A DNA stretch of 64,000 nucleotides from Lolium rigidum (Eukaryota; Streptophyta; Magnoliopsida; Poales; Poaceae), in assembly GCF_022539505.1 (NCBI RefSeq), contig NC_061510.1, positions 37,473,047-37,537,046 on the forward strand, in the 5' to 3' direction. How positions within the stretch are numbered: the first letter of the stretch is position 1; each line of letters opens with the position of its first letter. The position numbers were made by a program, and so were the translations under genes. The notes under the pieces are model-generated. The model ran no database searches. It was not told the DNA's origin and saw only the letters and a program-made list of their open reading frames with translations. Shown here one piece after another: positions 1-10,301 of the stretch.

Positions 1-417
1 ACCCATTTACGCAATGGCGTTTGATGTAATCAAAGTACCCTTCCGGTGTAAGTGATTTACATGATCTCATGGTCGAAGGACTTAGGCAACTATGTATCGA
101 AAGATCATAGCAAATTGAACTTAATGACTTGATCTTATGCTACGCTCATATGGGTGTGTGTCCATTATATCATTCACCCAATGACATAACCTTGTTATTA
201 ATAACATCCAATGTTCATGATCACGAAACCATGATCATCCATTAATCAACAAGCTAGTTATACAAGAGGCTTACTAGGGACTCCTTGTTGTTTACATAAC
301 ACACATGTATTAATGTTTTGGTTAATACAATTATAGCATGGGATGTAAACATTTATCATGAACAGTAAGATATAACAATAACTAATTTATTATTGCCTCT
401 TGGGCATATCTCCAACA
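1..417 (-). mobile_element. Copia LTR (BARE/Angela type), cut by the window edge
   Basis: This is the start of a minus-sense LTR: read on the minus strand it begins TGTTGGAGATATGCCC at 417. It matches 4044-4388 plus 11471-11542 almost base for base. The rest of the LTR lies left of the window. The flank that follows it (418 onward, GGAAAGCC) is the same as the flank after the second copy at 11543, so the two LTR copies belong to a tandem duplication and are not independent insertions. The family name is from memory. Confidence 0.85.
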
Positions 418-2050
418 GGAAAGCCTGTACATCGATCTTTTTTGAAACTATAAGAACCCAAAACCTGCATCCCTGGGTACTTGAACCTAGGTGGCTGGGT
501 TGTATATCCATATCCCAAACCAAGTGAGCTAGGCTCACTTATTTAGGAATCTCTTAATCAAACTAGTGTCGCTTAGTAAGGACTTAGCTATATTACAAAG
601 AACTACAAAAGTTTCCATGCTGCCTAATGATAAATTGATCAAAGATTGGATCTTACTGTTGATTTTGTTCCATGTTGCCTCAGTTGCCTAATCTTGATCC
701 AAGATGCCAAGTTGACCCACATAAGATAATATCTCCATCTAGTAAATTCTTTGGAGATCAAGACTAGTTCTTGATTTTCGTTAAATAATTTCTAACATCA
801 AAATTACTCATCAACGATGATGGCGAAAATTTAACACTAATCCAATGTTTATTTTGTCTCCGTGTGTTTTTGTTTGCAAGTAAAGAAAGATATCAATATT
901 TATTTCATGGTTTCCTTTTCTTCTTTTTGTAATCTTGTTTATTCAAGTGTACAATATAATATTTCAATTAAATGTTGAAACTACTTAAATATTCAATAAG
1001 GTTTTGTATTATTTAGTTCTCATTATTGCACATTTTACTCTACTTGTATTTGTATTTGTTTTATTCAAGGATTATTTGGTATCATTTATTTGGAAATTTC
1101 ATTTTCAAGTTTATTCTCAATTAAATACGTGATGATGTCATTGTGCTTTATGCACTATATTACCATTTTATTCTCAATATTTGAATTATGTTCAATTTTT
1201 TAAAATTTAGAAAAGGTCATGTCAAACTTTATCATAGTCAAACATATGATCTAACTCTAATTCGTCTAGTTAAGATTTTTTTTGATCCATTTGACAACTT
1301 TATTCAAAAAGGTATTTAAAATTTCTACATTTTTCATATGCATGAATGCATGCACGTTTCTACAATCTACTGCATTTGAGTATGTAAACTATGGGATCTA
1401 ACAAGTTTCCTCCCATTCCCACATCACCTCCCATTTCCATCAAGTGCACGATATTGCTCTATGCTTCCTCCAAGTCATATTAGTGGTACCGTAGATCTCC
1501 GCCTCTCCCTTCCTCTTGATATGGAATCTAGTTTGCAAGCACCAACAAGTCCACGCTAAACCTGGTGAGGTGTCCTAGCACCACCCATGATATTCTCTTT
1601 TAGCTTGTTTTAATATTCTGTTTCCATTTTATTCCCATGTCATATTTAGTTCATCCATATTTTTGTTGGAAACTGTTTGCTGGATATTAAAAATCTCAAA
1701 ATTCCAGTTGCTTCACTCAAAGTCATGACCAGTACATGGCTGCCAGTAGCCTACCCCGCGGGTGAAGCATATGCGTCATACTTCGTGGTCTCTTCATGAG
1801 TTTACTAGAGATCACCCAAAATCTTATAGATTGCGACGTTTAACAATCAGACTCATATAGGTGTGTTATTTCAAGAATGCTCTGTAGGACAAGACATCTT
1901 TACTAAAATAGCCAACATAAACACATTAAGGCTTGTTGCCAACCTCGCCTTAAAGCAATTGAGAGTTGTGCATCTTCACATAGAGAGGGTTACATAATAC
2001 TCTCCTCAATTAAACCACTAGTTAGTTCTTCTCAGGTCCTAATTCACGGG
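418..2050. repeat. First copy of duplicated flank (second copy 11543-13155)
   Basis: This AT-rich stretch has no convincing ORF. It repeats, nearly unchanged, at 11543-13155; the clearest difference is a run of about 16 bases near 853-870 that is missing from the second copy near 11970. Homology stops at 2050/13155, just after the shared bases aattcacggg. In the second copy the next bases lead into the C0 pol reading frame, so at least the 13155 end is the C0 sequence downstream of pol on the minus strand. The part nearest the LTR may be older host DNA. Confidence 0.85.
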
Positions 2051-2742
2051 TGATGTATCATCATAATTATAGGTGTTTTTTTCGAATGGGAGCCACGCCC
2101 CAGCCTCTGCATCAATTATAGGTGTTTTACATGCTGGTATGGCCTCAGGTGATCATATTCTTGCCACGTCAATGTACCGGTTCCTGTTTGACTTGATATA
2201 CATGTCCATTCCTAATGTTGTCTGTGTAAGGTTTGGTGATGTATGCATGATGTGATAATATCCTAGCCCTAATCCTGGTGATCATGTGGTCACTCGAGTT
2301 GTTGTCTAGGGGCTCTGCATGATTTATATTTAAGTTGGTTTTCTCGTTTTTGTGTGGTACTCTAGTGTATTGTCTATCTCTACGCTTAGATCTACTTGAT
2401 TGAACCAATCATGAGCTTCTTGCCTATATCGGTGATCATCAACTCAAGTATTGGTGATCTAGAGCTTTGATTCAACAACATGTTTCTTTGGCTTCCTTCT
2501 TCTCTCTATACAATGCCACTTGTTGTCTTTGACATTAATATTATCCATGTTGGGGTTTTATTTTTGCTCAAGACAACTGGATTGTCTCAAGTGGAATGAT
2601 TTTGCTGTGTGGGATTTTATATGGATTCATGAGGGAATTCTATCGCGTAGGTTGTCTAAATGATCTAAGTGTGGGCTTGGTTCCAGATGTCCATTACATG
2701 CTAGTTAGGAATCACTTTTTCTAAAGGAACACGGTAGGGAAA
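2051..2742. other. Flank on the other side of the duplicated LTR, no gene seen
   Basis: About 690 bp lie between the duplication junction (2050/2051) and the LTR start at 2743. I see no protein similarity in it; the short ORFs look random. It holds one tiny LINE scar (2080-2113). The last five bases, 2738-2742 (GGAAA), equal the five bases after the LTR at 11543-11547, as expected of a target-site duplication. Confidence 0.6.
2080..2113 (-). mobile_element. Very short 5'-truncated LINE insertion
   Basis: Thirty-four bases ending, on the minus strand, in CATTCGAAA with a short A-run are bracketed by a perfect 15-bp direct repeat, aattataggtgtttt (2065-2079 and 2114-2128). A long target duplication with a poly(A)-like end is the mark of target-primed LINE insertion. 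The inner motif with 'cagcctctgcatc' is, from memory, common near the 3' end of grass LINEs. Confidence 0.55.
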
Positions 2743-4388
2743 TGTTGGGGTTTGTAGCATAGAAAACAAAAAAATTCCTACCGCAAGATGAATAAATCCA
2801 AGATCTAATCTATGGAACACCCAAGATCTAATCTACAAGATCGAAGCAACGAGATTGATATGAGACTAACCCTCGAAGATTTCCAAGCCTACGAGATTAG
2901 ATCTCGTTGTTGGTGTAGACGATCATCCCCGGTGCCGCAATCCGGCGAGCACTTCCGTACTCGGTCGCGCGTACGGTGTCGATGAAGCCCTTCCTCTCCC
3001 CGTTCCGGCGGGCAGCGGAGGTGTGGTAGATCTCCTCCAAGTTCCAGCGAGCACGACGGCGTGGTGGTGGTGGTGGAGGAAGAAAAGCTGCAGGGCTTCG
3101 CCTAAGCCGGAGCAGCATATGGTGGAAGAGAGAGGCGGCCAGAGGAGGGGACAATGGATGGGATGTGGCCGGCCACCCCCTCCCCTCTTTATATAGGGGG
3201 GCAGGTCGGCTGGGGTGGCCCCCTTTCCCATCTAGGGTTAGGGGGCGGCGGCCAAGTGGGGGGAAGAGGGATTCTTCCCCCCCAAGTTGATCCCCCCTAG
3301 GGAAACCCTAGGGGTTGGCCGGCTGGGCCTTGAGGGGCATGTGCCCCTGGCCCATTAGGCTAGGGAGCACCACCTCGGCCCATGCTAGGCCTCCTAGGGT
3401 CATGGGCCCACTGGTGGGACCCCGGAACCTTCTAGAACCTTCTCGGTCATCCACCGGAAAAATCCCGAACTTTTCCGAAACCTAGAAATCAACTTCCCTT
3501 ATATGAATCTTATTCTCCGGACTATTCCGGACCTCCTCGTGACGTCCTGGATCCCATCCGAGACTCCAAACAAACTTCGTCTCCATACCATATTCAAATC
3601 TACTCATGTGACATCCAACCTTAAGCGTGTCACCCTACGGTTCGCGAACTATGCAGACATGGTCGAGACTCCTCTCTGAGCAATAACCAATAGCGGGATC
3701 TGGAGATCCATAATGGCTCCCACATATTCAACAATGACTTAGTGATCGATTGAACCATTTACATACGATGCCAATTCCCTTTCTCACGCGATATTTTACT
3801 TGTCTGAGGTTCGATCATCGGTATCTCCATACCTTGTTCAACCTCGTTACCGACAAGTACTCTTTACTCGTACCGTGGTATGTCATCTCTTATGATCCAA
3901 TCATATGGTTGCAAGCTAATCAGATGACATTCCACCGAGAGGGCCCAGAGTATATCTATCCGTCATCGAGATGGACAAATCCCACTATTGATCCATATGC
4001 TTCAACTCACACTTTCCGAATACTTAATCCCATCTTTATAACCACCCATTTACGCAATGGCGTTTGATGTAATCAAAGTACCCTTCCGGTGTAAGTGATT
4101 TACATGATCTCATGGTCGAAGGACTTAGGCAACTATGTATCGAAAGATCATAGCAAATTGAACTTAATGACTTGATCTTATGCTACGCTCATATGGGTGT
4201 GTGTCCATTATATCATTCACCCAATGACATAACCTTGTTATTAATAACATCCAATGTTCATGATCACGAAACCATGATCATCCATTAATCAACAAGCTAG
4301 TTATACAAGAGGCTTACTAGGGACTCCTTGTTGTTTACATAACACACATGTATTAATGTTTTGGTTAATACAATTATAGCATGGGATG
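2743..4388 (-). mobile_element. Solo Copia LTR (BARE/Angela type), left part
   Basis: On the plus strand it runs TGTTGGGG at 2743 to the break at 4388; the remaining 72 bp are at 11471-11542, ending CTCCAACA. The rejoined LTR would be about 1.72 kb, normal for BARE/Angela. The sense strand is minus: the promoter and the TGTTGGAGATATGCCC end read that way. It looks solo because no methionine primer-binding site adjoins 2743, no polypurine tract adjoins 11542, and both sides carry GGAAA. The alternative, that it is the 3' LTR of C0, which has the same orientation, is not excluded. It was split by the Tat-like element, with duplication of GGATG. Confidence 0.8.
3187..3195 (-). promoter_or_regulatory. 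TATA box of the Copia LTR
   Basis: Minus-strand TATATAAAG sits in a C/G-rich stretch of the LTR at the place expected for the U3 promoter. The GC-rich 2900-3180 segment downstream of it on the minus strand would be the transcribed R/U5 leader; short ORFs there are not taken as genes. Confidence 0.6.
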
Positions 4389-4603
4389 TGTTATCACCAG
4401 AATTTGACCGAGTCAGAGGTGGGCCGCGATCAAGATAGACTTGAAGATATATATATAAAAGGAAGACGTGAATCGGCCTTACATGCAAAGTTTGGGCTAG
4501 TTTGCCCTTGTATCTGTAACATATTAGGTTACGTGTCGGTTAAGAGTTAGAGTTTTACCCGTGCACGATTAGGTGCACGCTTGAATTAGAAAGTCCCTTT
4601 GAC

Positions 4604-4611
4604 TATAAATA
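4604..4611 (+). promoter_or_regulatory. TATA box of the I0 LTR
   Basis: TATAAATA occurs in both LTRs (also 10517-10524). AATAAA follows about 25 bp later and then the hairpin, an ordinary order for promoter, polyadenylation signal and R region in a plant LTR. Confidence 0.65.
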
Positions 4612-4715
4612 TGTATCTAGGGTTTATGGAATAAACAACAACCAACGTTCAACACAAATAAATCTCGGCGCATCGCCAACTCCTTCGTCTCGAGGGTTTC
4701 TCCGGTAAGCACCAT

Positions 4716-4748
4716 GCTGCCTAGATCGCATCTTGCGATCTAGGCAGC
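4716..4748 (+). other. Perfect 15-bp hairpin in the I0 LTR leader
   Basis: GCTGCCTAGATCGCA, a TCT loop, then the exact reverse complement. The 3' LTR keeps it at 10628-10660. It lies about 110 bp downstream of the TATA box, so it would be in the transcript. Confidence 0.75.
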
Positions 4749-5553
4749 ACAAGCCTACCCACGTTGTTCATGCGTTGCTCGTGCTGAAGCCTTTTTGATG
4801 GCGAGCAACGTAGTTATCTTAGATGTGTTAGGGTTAGCATTGTTCTTCGTATCATATGCTTGTCGTAGTGCAACCCTCATGCATCTAGCCGCCCTTACAC
4901 CTATCTTAGGTGTAGGGGCGACACCCCGCTTGATCATAGTTTAGTAGATCTGATCCGTTACGGTTGCTCCTTGTTCACGCAAGGATTAGTTTAACATCCG
5001 CATTAGTTAGGCCCTACAAAGGGTTGGAGGATCCGGCGGCGTGTAGGGTGACGTTTGCTAGCCCTAGAAAGGATGTTCGGGGATCAACCTCGTGTTGGTT
5101 TTAGGCCACTGTCTAGGATCGGCTTACGGTCACCGTGCGCGAGCGCGAGGCCCAATCGTGAGTAGGATGATCCGATTATGCGGTGAAAACCCTAAATCGT
5201 CGTAGATCTCATTAGCTTTATCTTGATCAAGCAGGACCACCATATATTCGGACACCTTGTTCGAATCATGGGTGGATCGGCTCTTTGAGCCGATTCACGA
5301 GATAACACGAGAGCCGATCGAGGCTCGTATTTAATTTACGTGTATGCCATGCAGGAAACTAAGCGAGGCATCATCCAACACCTTCACGACCAGGTATAGG
5401 TCGGGTGGCACGCCCTTGCGATAGCATCGGACGTGTGACCGGGGAGGCTTTGCGGGCCGTCGCTCCGAGGGACCGGGGCCGGCCGCGGCCCTAGTTGTTC
5501 CCGGCTCTCTTGTGTTGCCCGTCTCTGCCCGCCGGTGGGTTTCGACGTCAACA

Positions 5554-5576
5554 CATTCCGGCACGCCCGGTGGGAC
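5554..5576 (+). promoter_or_regulatory. Possible primer-binding site of I0
   Basis: Directly after the LTR stands CATTCCGGCACGCCCGGTGG. The GGCACGCC part is like the 3' end complement of an arginine tRNA, as described for RIRE2-type elements, but I cannot confirm the match by eye beyond these bases. Confidence 0.35.
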
Positions 5577-5614
5577 AACCTTCGACATCCACCACATCGC
5601 CATCTACATCCGAG

Positions 5615-8396
5615 ATGGCGGAAGGCACTCCGGTCAAGTACGAGGATCCGCACGATGAGCTCAAGAAGAAACATGACGAGATCAAGGCAACCCTCGAAGC
5701 CGAACTCATCGGCTCGTTCCACCGAACCCGCTCCCATGGCGTCGGGTGGAAGGGGTTCACACCTGAAGGCGCACTCGATGGAGTGGACCTGTCCGCCCCG
5801 TCGAGAAGAACGCACGAGGTCGGCTGCGTCGGGAGATCAACTACATGGTGGCTCATTCGCTGCACCGCCACTCCGAGAGCCTCGGTGAACACTTTGGAGC
5901 GTGTCACTCGCGCGTGGTCCGGAAATCATGAGCCACCGGTATTCTCCGTCGGGACCAGCTCCGGGGACTTTCAAAGGAGAGTTGCCACTCCGGTCCCATC
6001 CTCCGCTGCCGTTCGCATGGGCAGCACCGAAGCTGCCGAACTCATCGGCATACGTCGTCTACAAGATTGGTGGTGATCCTAGTGACTACCAATTCCTACT
6101 TGAGGCACCCAAGGAGATCCCTCACGGATACGCGTGCGCATACGTACTCGGCACCGCAATACACGGGCACTCTCGAACCGAGGTTGCGACGAGCGAGGGC
6201 CTCCGGAACAGCGGGAGGAACGTCGGGAGCGGATCTTGAGAAGCAAACGTGGCTAGCTAAGTACGCCACTCCGACAAACCTCCGAGCCCAGCTCCTGCAG
6301 TTGGCTTAGAGCCGGAAAAGCAAGCATGGCTGGTTAAGTATGCCACCCGGCGAATCTTCGGGGTTCGACACCTTCGGCCATCACCGCGGATCAGATTTGT
6401 GCAATCCTGAAAGATCGGTTCGGCATGATGCCGAAAAGGAAGACGTTCGGCTATACCAAGCCGTACCCCAACGACTACGAACTGATCCCGCTACCACCCA
6501 AATATCGGCTCCCGGACTTCACAAAGTTTAGTGGATCGGATGGTTCCGGCTCCATCGAGCATGTGAGCCGATATTTGGCACAGGCTGGGCACGATCTCGG
6601 CATCGGACGAGTTGCGTGTGAGGTTCTTCGCACGGTCCCTCACAGGATCGGCTTTCGGGTGGTACACGTCGCTGCCACCGAACTCCATCCGGACTTGGAA
6701 GCAGTTGGAAGAGCAGTTCCATGAGCAGTATCACTCAGAAGCTTCCGAGGTTGGTATTGCCGATCTAGCACAAGTACGATAGAAGCGCGGGGAGACAGTG
6801 TAAGAATACGTCCAGCGCTTCAGGACAATTAGGAACCGATGCTTTTCGGCTCATGTAAGTGAAAAAGAAGCAGTCGAGTGGGCGGTGGTGGGTCTCTCAT
6901 CATCGATTAAGGACGTGGCCTCCCAAGCAGACTACCCTTCATTGGCGCACATGGTGCAGAAGGCTGTCGGCATATGAACGAGCGCCACCCGGATGTCTAC
7001 CGAGGACAAATTCAAGCGTGCGGTGACCCTGGTTGAGGCGGACGAGGATGAAGGTGCTGCGGGAGATCGAGAGGTAGCAGTGGCTGAATGGACTCGAGCG
7101 GCGAGGCCCCGTGTCCTGCAAATGGGTGAAGCCACAAGGCCCTCCAAAAGGGTTCGACTTCGACGTGACCAAAAGCGAGCGGATTTTGATCTCTTACTCA
7201 CGGAGAAACATATCAAGGTACCCGAAGGCCACAAGATCCCCACGGTGCAAGAGTTGAACGGAAAGCCATACGCAAGTGGCATAACACGTTCACCCACACC
7301 ACCAACGACTCGCGAGGGTGTGGCGGCAGCGATCCAAATGGCGATAGAAAATGGACGGTTAATTTTCAACCAGTACGCCATGAAGGTCGACACACACCCC
7401 TTCCCGCCGTGAACATGGTGGAGTACACTTACCATGGAGGGTGCCAGCCGGATTTCTCGTGCAATATCAACATGGTAGGACCCGGACACCACTACGGTAA
7501 GGACGGAGATGAGGGCAGCTGCTCTCATAGCAAAGATACGAGAGGAAGCCGCTCCACGCGATCGGCTCCGCCAAGACGGCAAGCGCTACGTCACGGAGGG
7601 AGAAGTGAAAAACATAAGGTATCAACGACCTCTCTCCGATCACCTCCTCAACAAGTATGTGAGTCGGTATGACCAACGCCGGCGATACAACGACGATGAT
7701 GAAGAAGATCGTCGGCTAGGGACGACGAGGAGACGTCGTCGGCATGATCGCGAGGAGGAGATGCACGAGCGCCGTGCCAAGGAAAAGTCGGGGAGCGAGA
7801 CGACGTGGATAGGCATCGGGACTGCCCCTTCTTCGGACACTTCTTGGGATTCGGGAATGAGCCGATTGCCCACAATCGGCAATTGCCCGAATGCAACCAG
7901 AAGAAGAAGGAGACAGCCAACGTGTCCGTGTTCAAGCGCCCGGGACCTCTCCCGCCACAAAGCAAACGTGCTTGAGTCCCCTCGGTTAGAAGATCTCGAA
8001 GATTCGGAAGACGGGGGGAAGAAGAAGACAGTACCACCGGCCAAGGTGGTGCCCCGATGGGCTCGGCCGTTCCCGAAGCGCGAGGTTCAGCGATTGCGCG
8101 GCCCGGAGGAAGCCGAAAGGTTATACTTGCATACATTGAGGAAGGCAAGACCTGATTTGGCTGCGAAAGTACAGCGAGCCCTGGATGAAGAGGGTCGTCC
8201 ACGGAAAATGGAGTGGCGTCCCAAGCAAAGGAAAGCCGATGACGAAACATCGGTCGGCACAAACATGGTGCTCGTCCTTCCGACGAAGCTTAGTGCTCCA
8301 CGATTACATGATGCACTCGAGGTGGACGACGATAAGCGCACCAACATGATAAAGTCGGAGATTGGGCTGGTTTTATCCACCGGCCTGACCGAGTAG
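5615..8396 (+). pseudogene. Decayed gag polyprotein of I0
   Basis: Gag would form the virus-like particle that packages element RNA. ATG at 5615 opens MAEGTPVKYEDPHDELKKKH, a charged N-terminus. Frameshifts and stops then scatter the product over at least five reading-frame pieces: 5615-5880, 5901-6239, 6425-6650, 6993-7412 and 7509-8396. Recognisable gag-core stretches include YSPSGPAPGTFKGELPL, KYRLPDFTKFSG and IEHVSRYLAQ, then further on KRGETV and SSIKDVASQADYPSLAHMVQ. The last piece is Arg/Glu-rich and ends at the TAG at 8394. It reads into the zone where a protease would begin (NMVLVLPTKLSAP), but no DTG/DSG active site follows. Overall order and wording match Tat-type gag from grasses as I remember it. 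It is not functional. Confidence 0.8.
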
Positions 8397-9555
8397 CAAG
8401 AACAAACCAATGAGCAAGTATGGTGAGGCTGATCCTTGTGATCGGCCCCAAAAAATTTATGGAGGAACATTACAAAACCTTCATCGAGCAAGCAACGTGG
8501 AGGCCGATTCCAGCAATCGGCCAAAATTATCCTCACCATCCTTTCGCACTGGGTTCGGCATGTAATCCATCGGGGATACCGAAGAGCCGATACCATCAAT
8601 TCTCTTGACAGAATCGGCTCGGGGGGGCACTTAGGTGGATGAAACACGAGGATATGCAGTAGGAATGTCGTGCAAGTGCCCAGCAGCCCAAGATATTCTT
8701 TGATGATGGGTATTGAAGTATGGGGGCCGATACATAAATCGGCCGAAAATTTGAAATTTTTTAAGCACAGCCGATGCAGCAGACATCGACTTAAGGATAT
8801 AAAAGCCGATGCATGGCCATCGACTCGAGAGGTATAACTGTGATAATCAGAGGATCAATGGAGCAGGAAGTGGATCCTCTCTTCAAGGATCTCCGGGTTT
8901 TATTTGCAAGTATTCGTGTTTGCAGTATCGAGCTGAGGCGGTTTGAGGATCATGACCACGACCAAGGCCAAGAAGGAGCTGATCCGACCTACAAGGCGCA
9001 AGAAGTAGGCCGAAGAAGCTCGGGGGCAGCTCACCCCGAAGGTTCTCTCGCTCCGGGGAGCCGATGTTGTTAAAATTGGCTGGCTACGTCATGATTTGAG
9101 GCTAATGGCGGCACATTTGGCTGATTCGCCTTGATTAAGGCTCGGGGGCAGCTCGCCCTAAAGATCCTTGCTCTGGGGAGCCGATTGGCGTCTTTTGTTA
9201 CGGAGTCATCAGTTTGAGCACCCAAGACAGTTCCAGGGCTCTCTTAAAGACGCCTGCTCAAGATCAAATCGCCAGCCTACTAAGATCGGTTGTGCCATCG
9301 TCCTCGGCAGAGTTGGCTAGCTTGGAGGGATAACTGAATTGGCCTGTCTCGCATTCGCAGATTATCGTAAGAAACTGATGCGTTGCCATCGGTCATTGAG
9401 CATGGATTAGGCCAACAGTCGACAAGGTCAGATGAGGAAAAATCGGCTAAATCCGCATAAAAGAAATCGGCGAAATCAAGTTAAAAGGAAATTCTTCATT
9501 AATATTGGGATTCCTTACAAGGGAGAGCCGATTGCTCAAAAGAAGAGCCGATTGC
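8397..9555 (+). other. 3' noncoding region of I0 with GCCGAT-rich short repeats
   Basis: There is no credible gene on either strand. The hexamer GCCGAT or its complement recurs many times (8588, 8727, 8770, 8803, 9061, 9180, 9526, 9546). A block of about 49 bp beginning gctcgggggcagctc and ending ggggagccgat occurs twice, at 9018-9066 and 9140-9186. Repeat-bearing regions between pol and the 3' LTR are a known habit of Tat/Ogre elements. Confidence 0.6.
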
Positions 9556-9580
9556 TCAAGGGACTACTGGTCCTACATAA

Positions 9581-10009
9581 CTACTCCTCGCTAGCATCGT
9601 CATCGGCGTTGCCATCGGCGCTACTGCCGGAGAAGTCCTCGCCGCTGCTGTTCCAGCCGTCGGCTGGGGCTTCCTCCTCCTCCTCGTCATCATCATCATC
9701 CTCGCTATCCGCCCAGCTGCGGAAGCGCTTCGTTGGAGGATACCCAGCGGAGGAGGAGGAATCATCTTCCTCCTCCTCATCTTCTCCTTCCTCGTCGTCA
9801 TCGTCGTCCTCGCTGTCCGCCCACATGCGGAAGCGCTTCTTCGATGAGAGCCTCGGCGGAGGGGAGGCCTTGGTCTTCTCTGCTTCTCCTTCTTTCTTCT
9901 CCTTGTCAGAGGAGATGGGGTTCGCCCCGGAGCGGGGGTTGTCCTCTTCCTTGTTCTTCGGCGACGATTGGAGAGGGAGGCTTGAAGCGGAGGAAGAGGA
10001 GGAAGACAT
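9581..10009 (-). CDS. Antisense acidic ORF between gag and the 3' LTR of I0
   Basis: The function is unknown. The frame is open on the minus strand from 10075; the first ATG is at 10009, giving 142 residues, and upstream of it the frame has no ATG. The product is Ser- and acid-rich. A Ser-rich N-terminus is followed by a Lys/Glu section (SPKNKEEDNP), then two copies of KRFR(M/S)WADSEDDDDDEE about 40 residues apart, each followed by Glu/Asp runs, and an acidic Ser/Gly/Asp tail. Such composition suggests a nucleolar or chromatin-type protein, or simply biased DNA. In the sense direction the same DNA gives only Ser or Arg homopolymer frames. It ends about 290 bp from the 3' LTR. Antisense extra ORFs at this place are known in Tat-lineage elements; whether this is one needs comparison. 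Confidence 0.55.
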   Translation of the reverse strand: MSSSSSSASSLPLQSSPKNKEEDNPRSGANPISSDKEKKEGEAEKTKASPPPRLSSKKRFRMWADSEDDDDDEEGEDEEEEDDSSSSAGYPPTKRFRSWADSEDDDDDEEEEEAPADGWNSSGEDFSGSSADGNADDDASEE

Positions 10010-10288
10010 GGCTGCAGGGGAAGAGGGTTTTTTGGGTGCCGATGGCCAGAACGGGGCAAAGTGATGGAGTGGCAAGCTGCTCAGGGCGTTTAAATAAAGG
10101 GGCTATAGTAGAAATTCAATGCCACATCAGTTTCCGAGAAGGCGGTGCCCAAAGACAGCGGTCAAATCACGCGGGATAGTTGAGAAGACAGGGCATCATG
10201 ATGAGAAATGCCGCAACGGTTCTGCTCTGCCATGACATGACCCGACGAAGAGAAAAACAGGGTGATTTTGGAATTATTAATTCCAAAA

Positions 10289-10301
10289 CCAGGGGGGCAT
10301 G
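10289..10301 (+). promoter_or_regulatory. Polypurine tract of I0
   Basis: CCAGGGGGGCATG abuts the TGTTATC start of the 3' LTR. A G-run next to the 3' LTR is where plus-strand synthesis is primed. Confidence 0.7.

Larger units (their letters stand above)
4389..5553 (+). repeat. 5' LTR of I0
   Basis: It begins TGTTATCACCAG and ends GACGTCAACA. It differs from the 3' LTR by a modest number of substitutions and single-base indels (for example gtaagcaccatg here against gtagcaccatg at 10618), so the insertion is not brand-new. It carries a TATA box (4604), AATAAA (near 4630) and a perfect hairpin (4716-4748). Confidence 0.92.

Noticed and set aside
4604..5553. A host microRNA gene at the LTR hairpin
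   Set aside because: The stem is short (15 bp) with a 3-nt loop and lies in both LTRs, unlike a plant microRNA precursor.
5384..5907. Overlapping minus-strand and plus-strand ORFs of 90-143 codons over the I0 leader and gag start
   Set aside because: They overlap the gag frame in GC-rich DNA with few chance stops and show no domain; the plus frame from 5615 explains the region.
9432..10179. Plus-strand Ser-rich and Arg-rich ORFs opposite the acidic antisense ORF
   Set aside because: They are simple reflections of GAN-rich codons on the other strand (runs of Ser or Arg).
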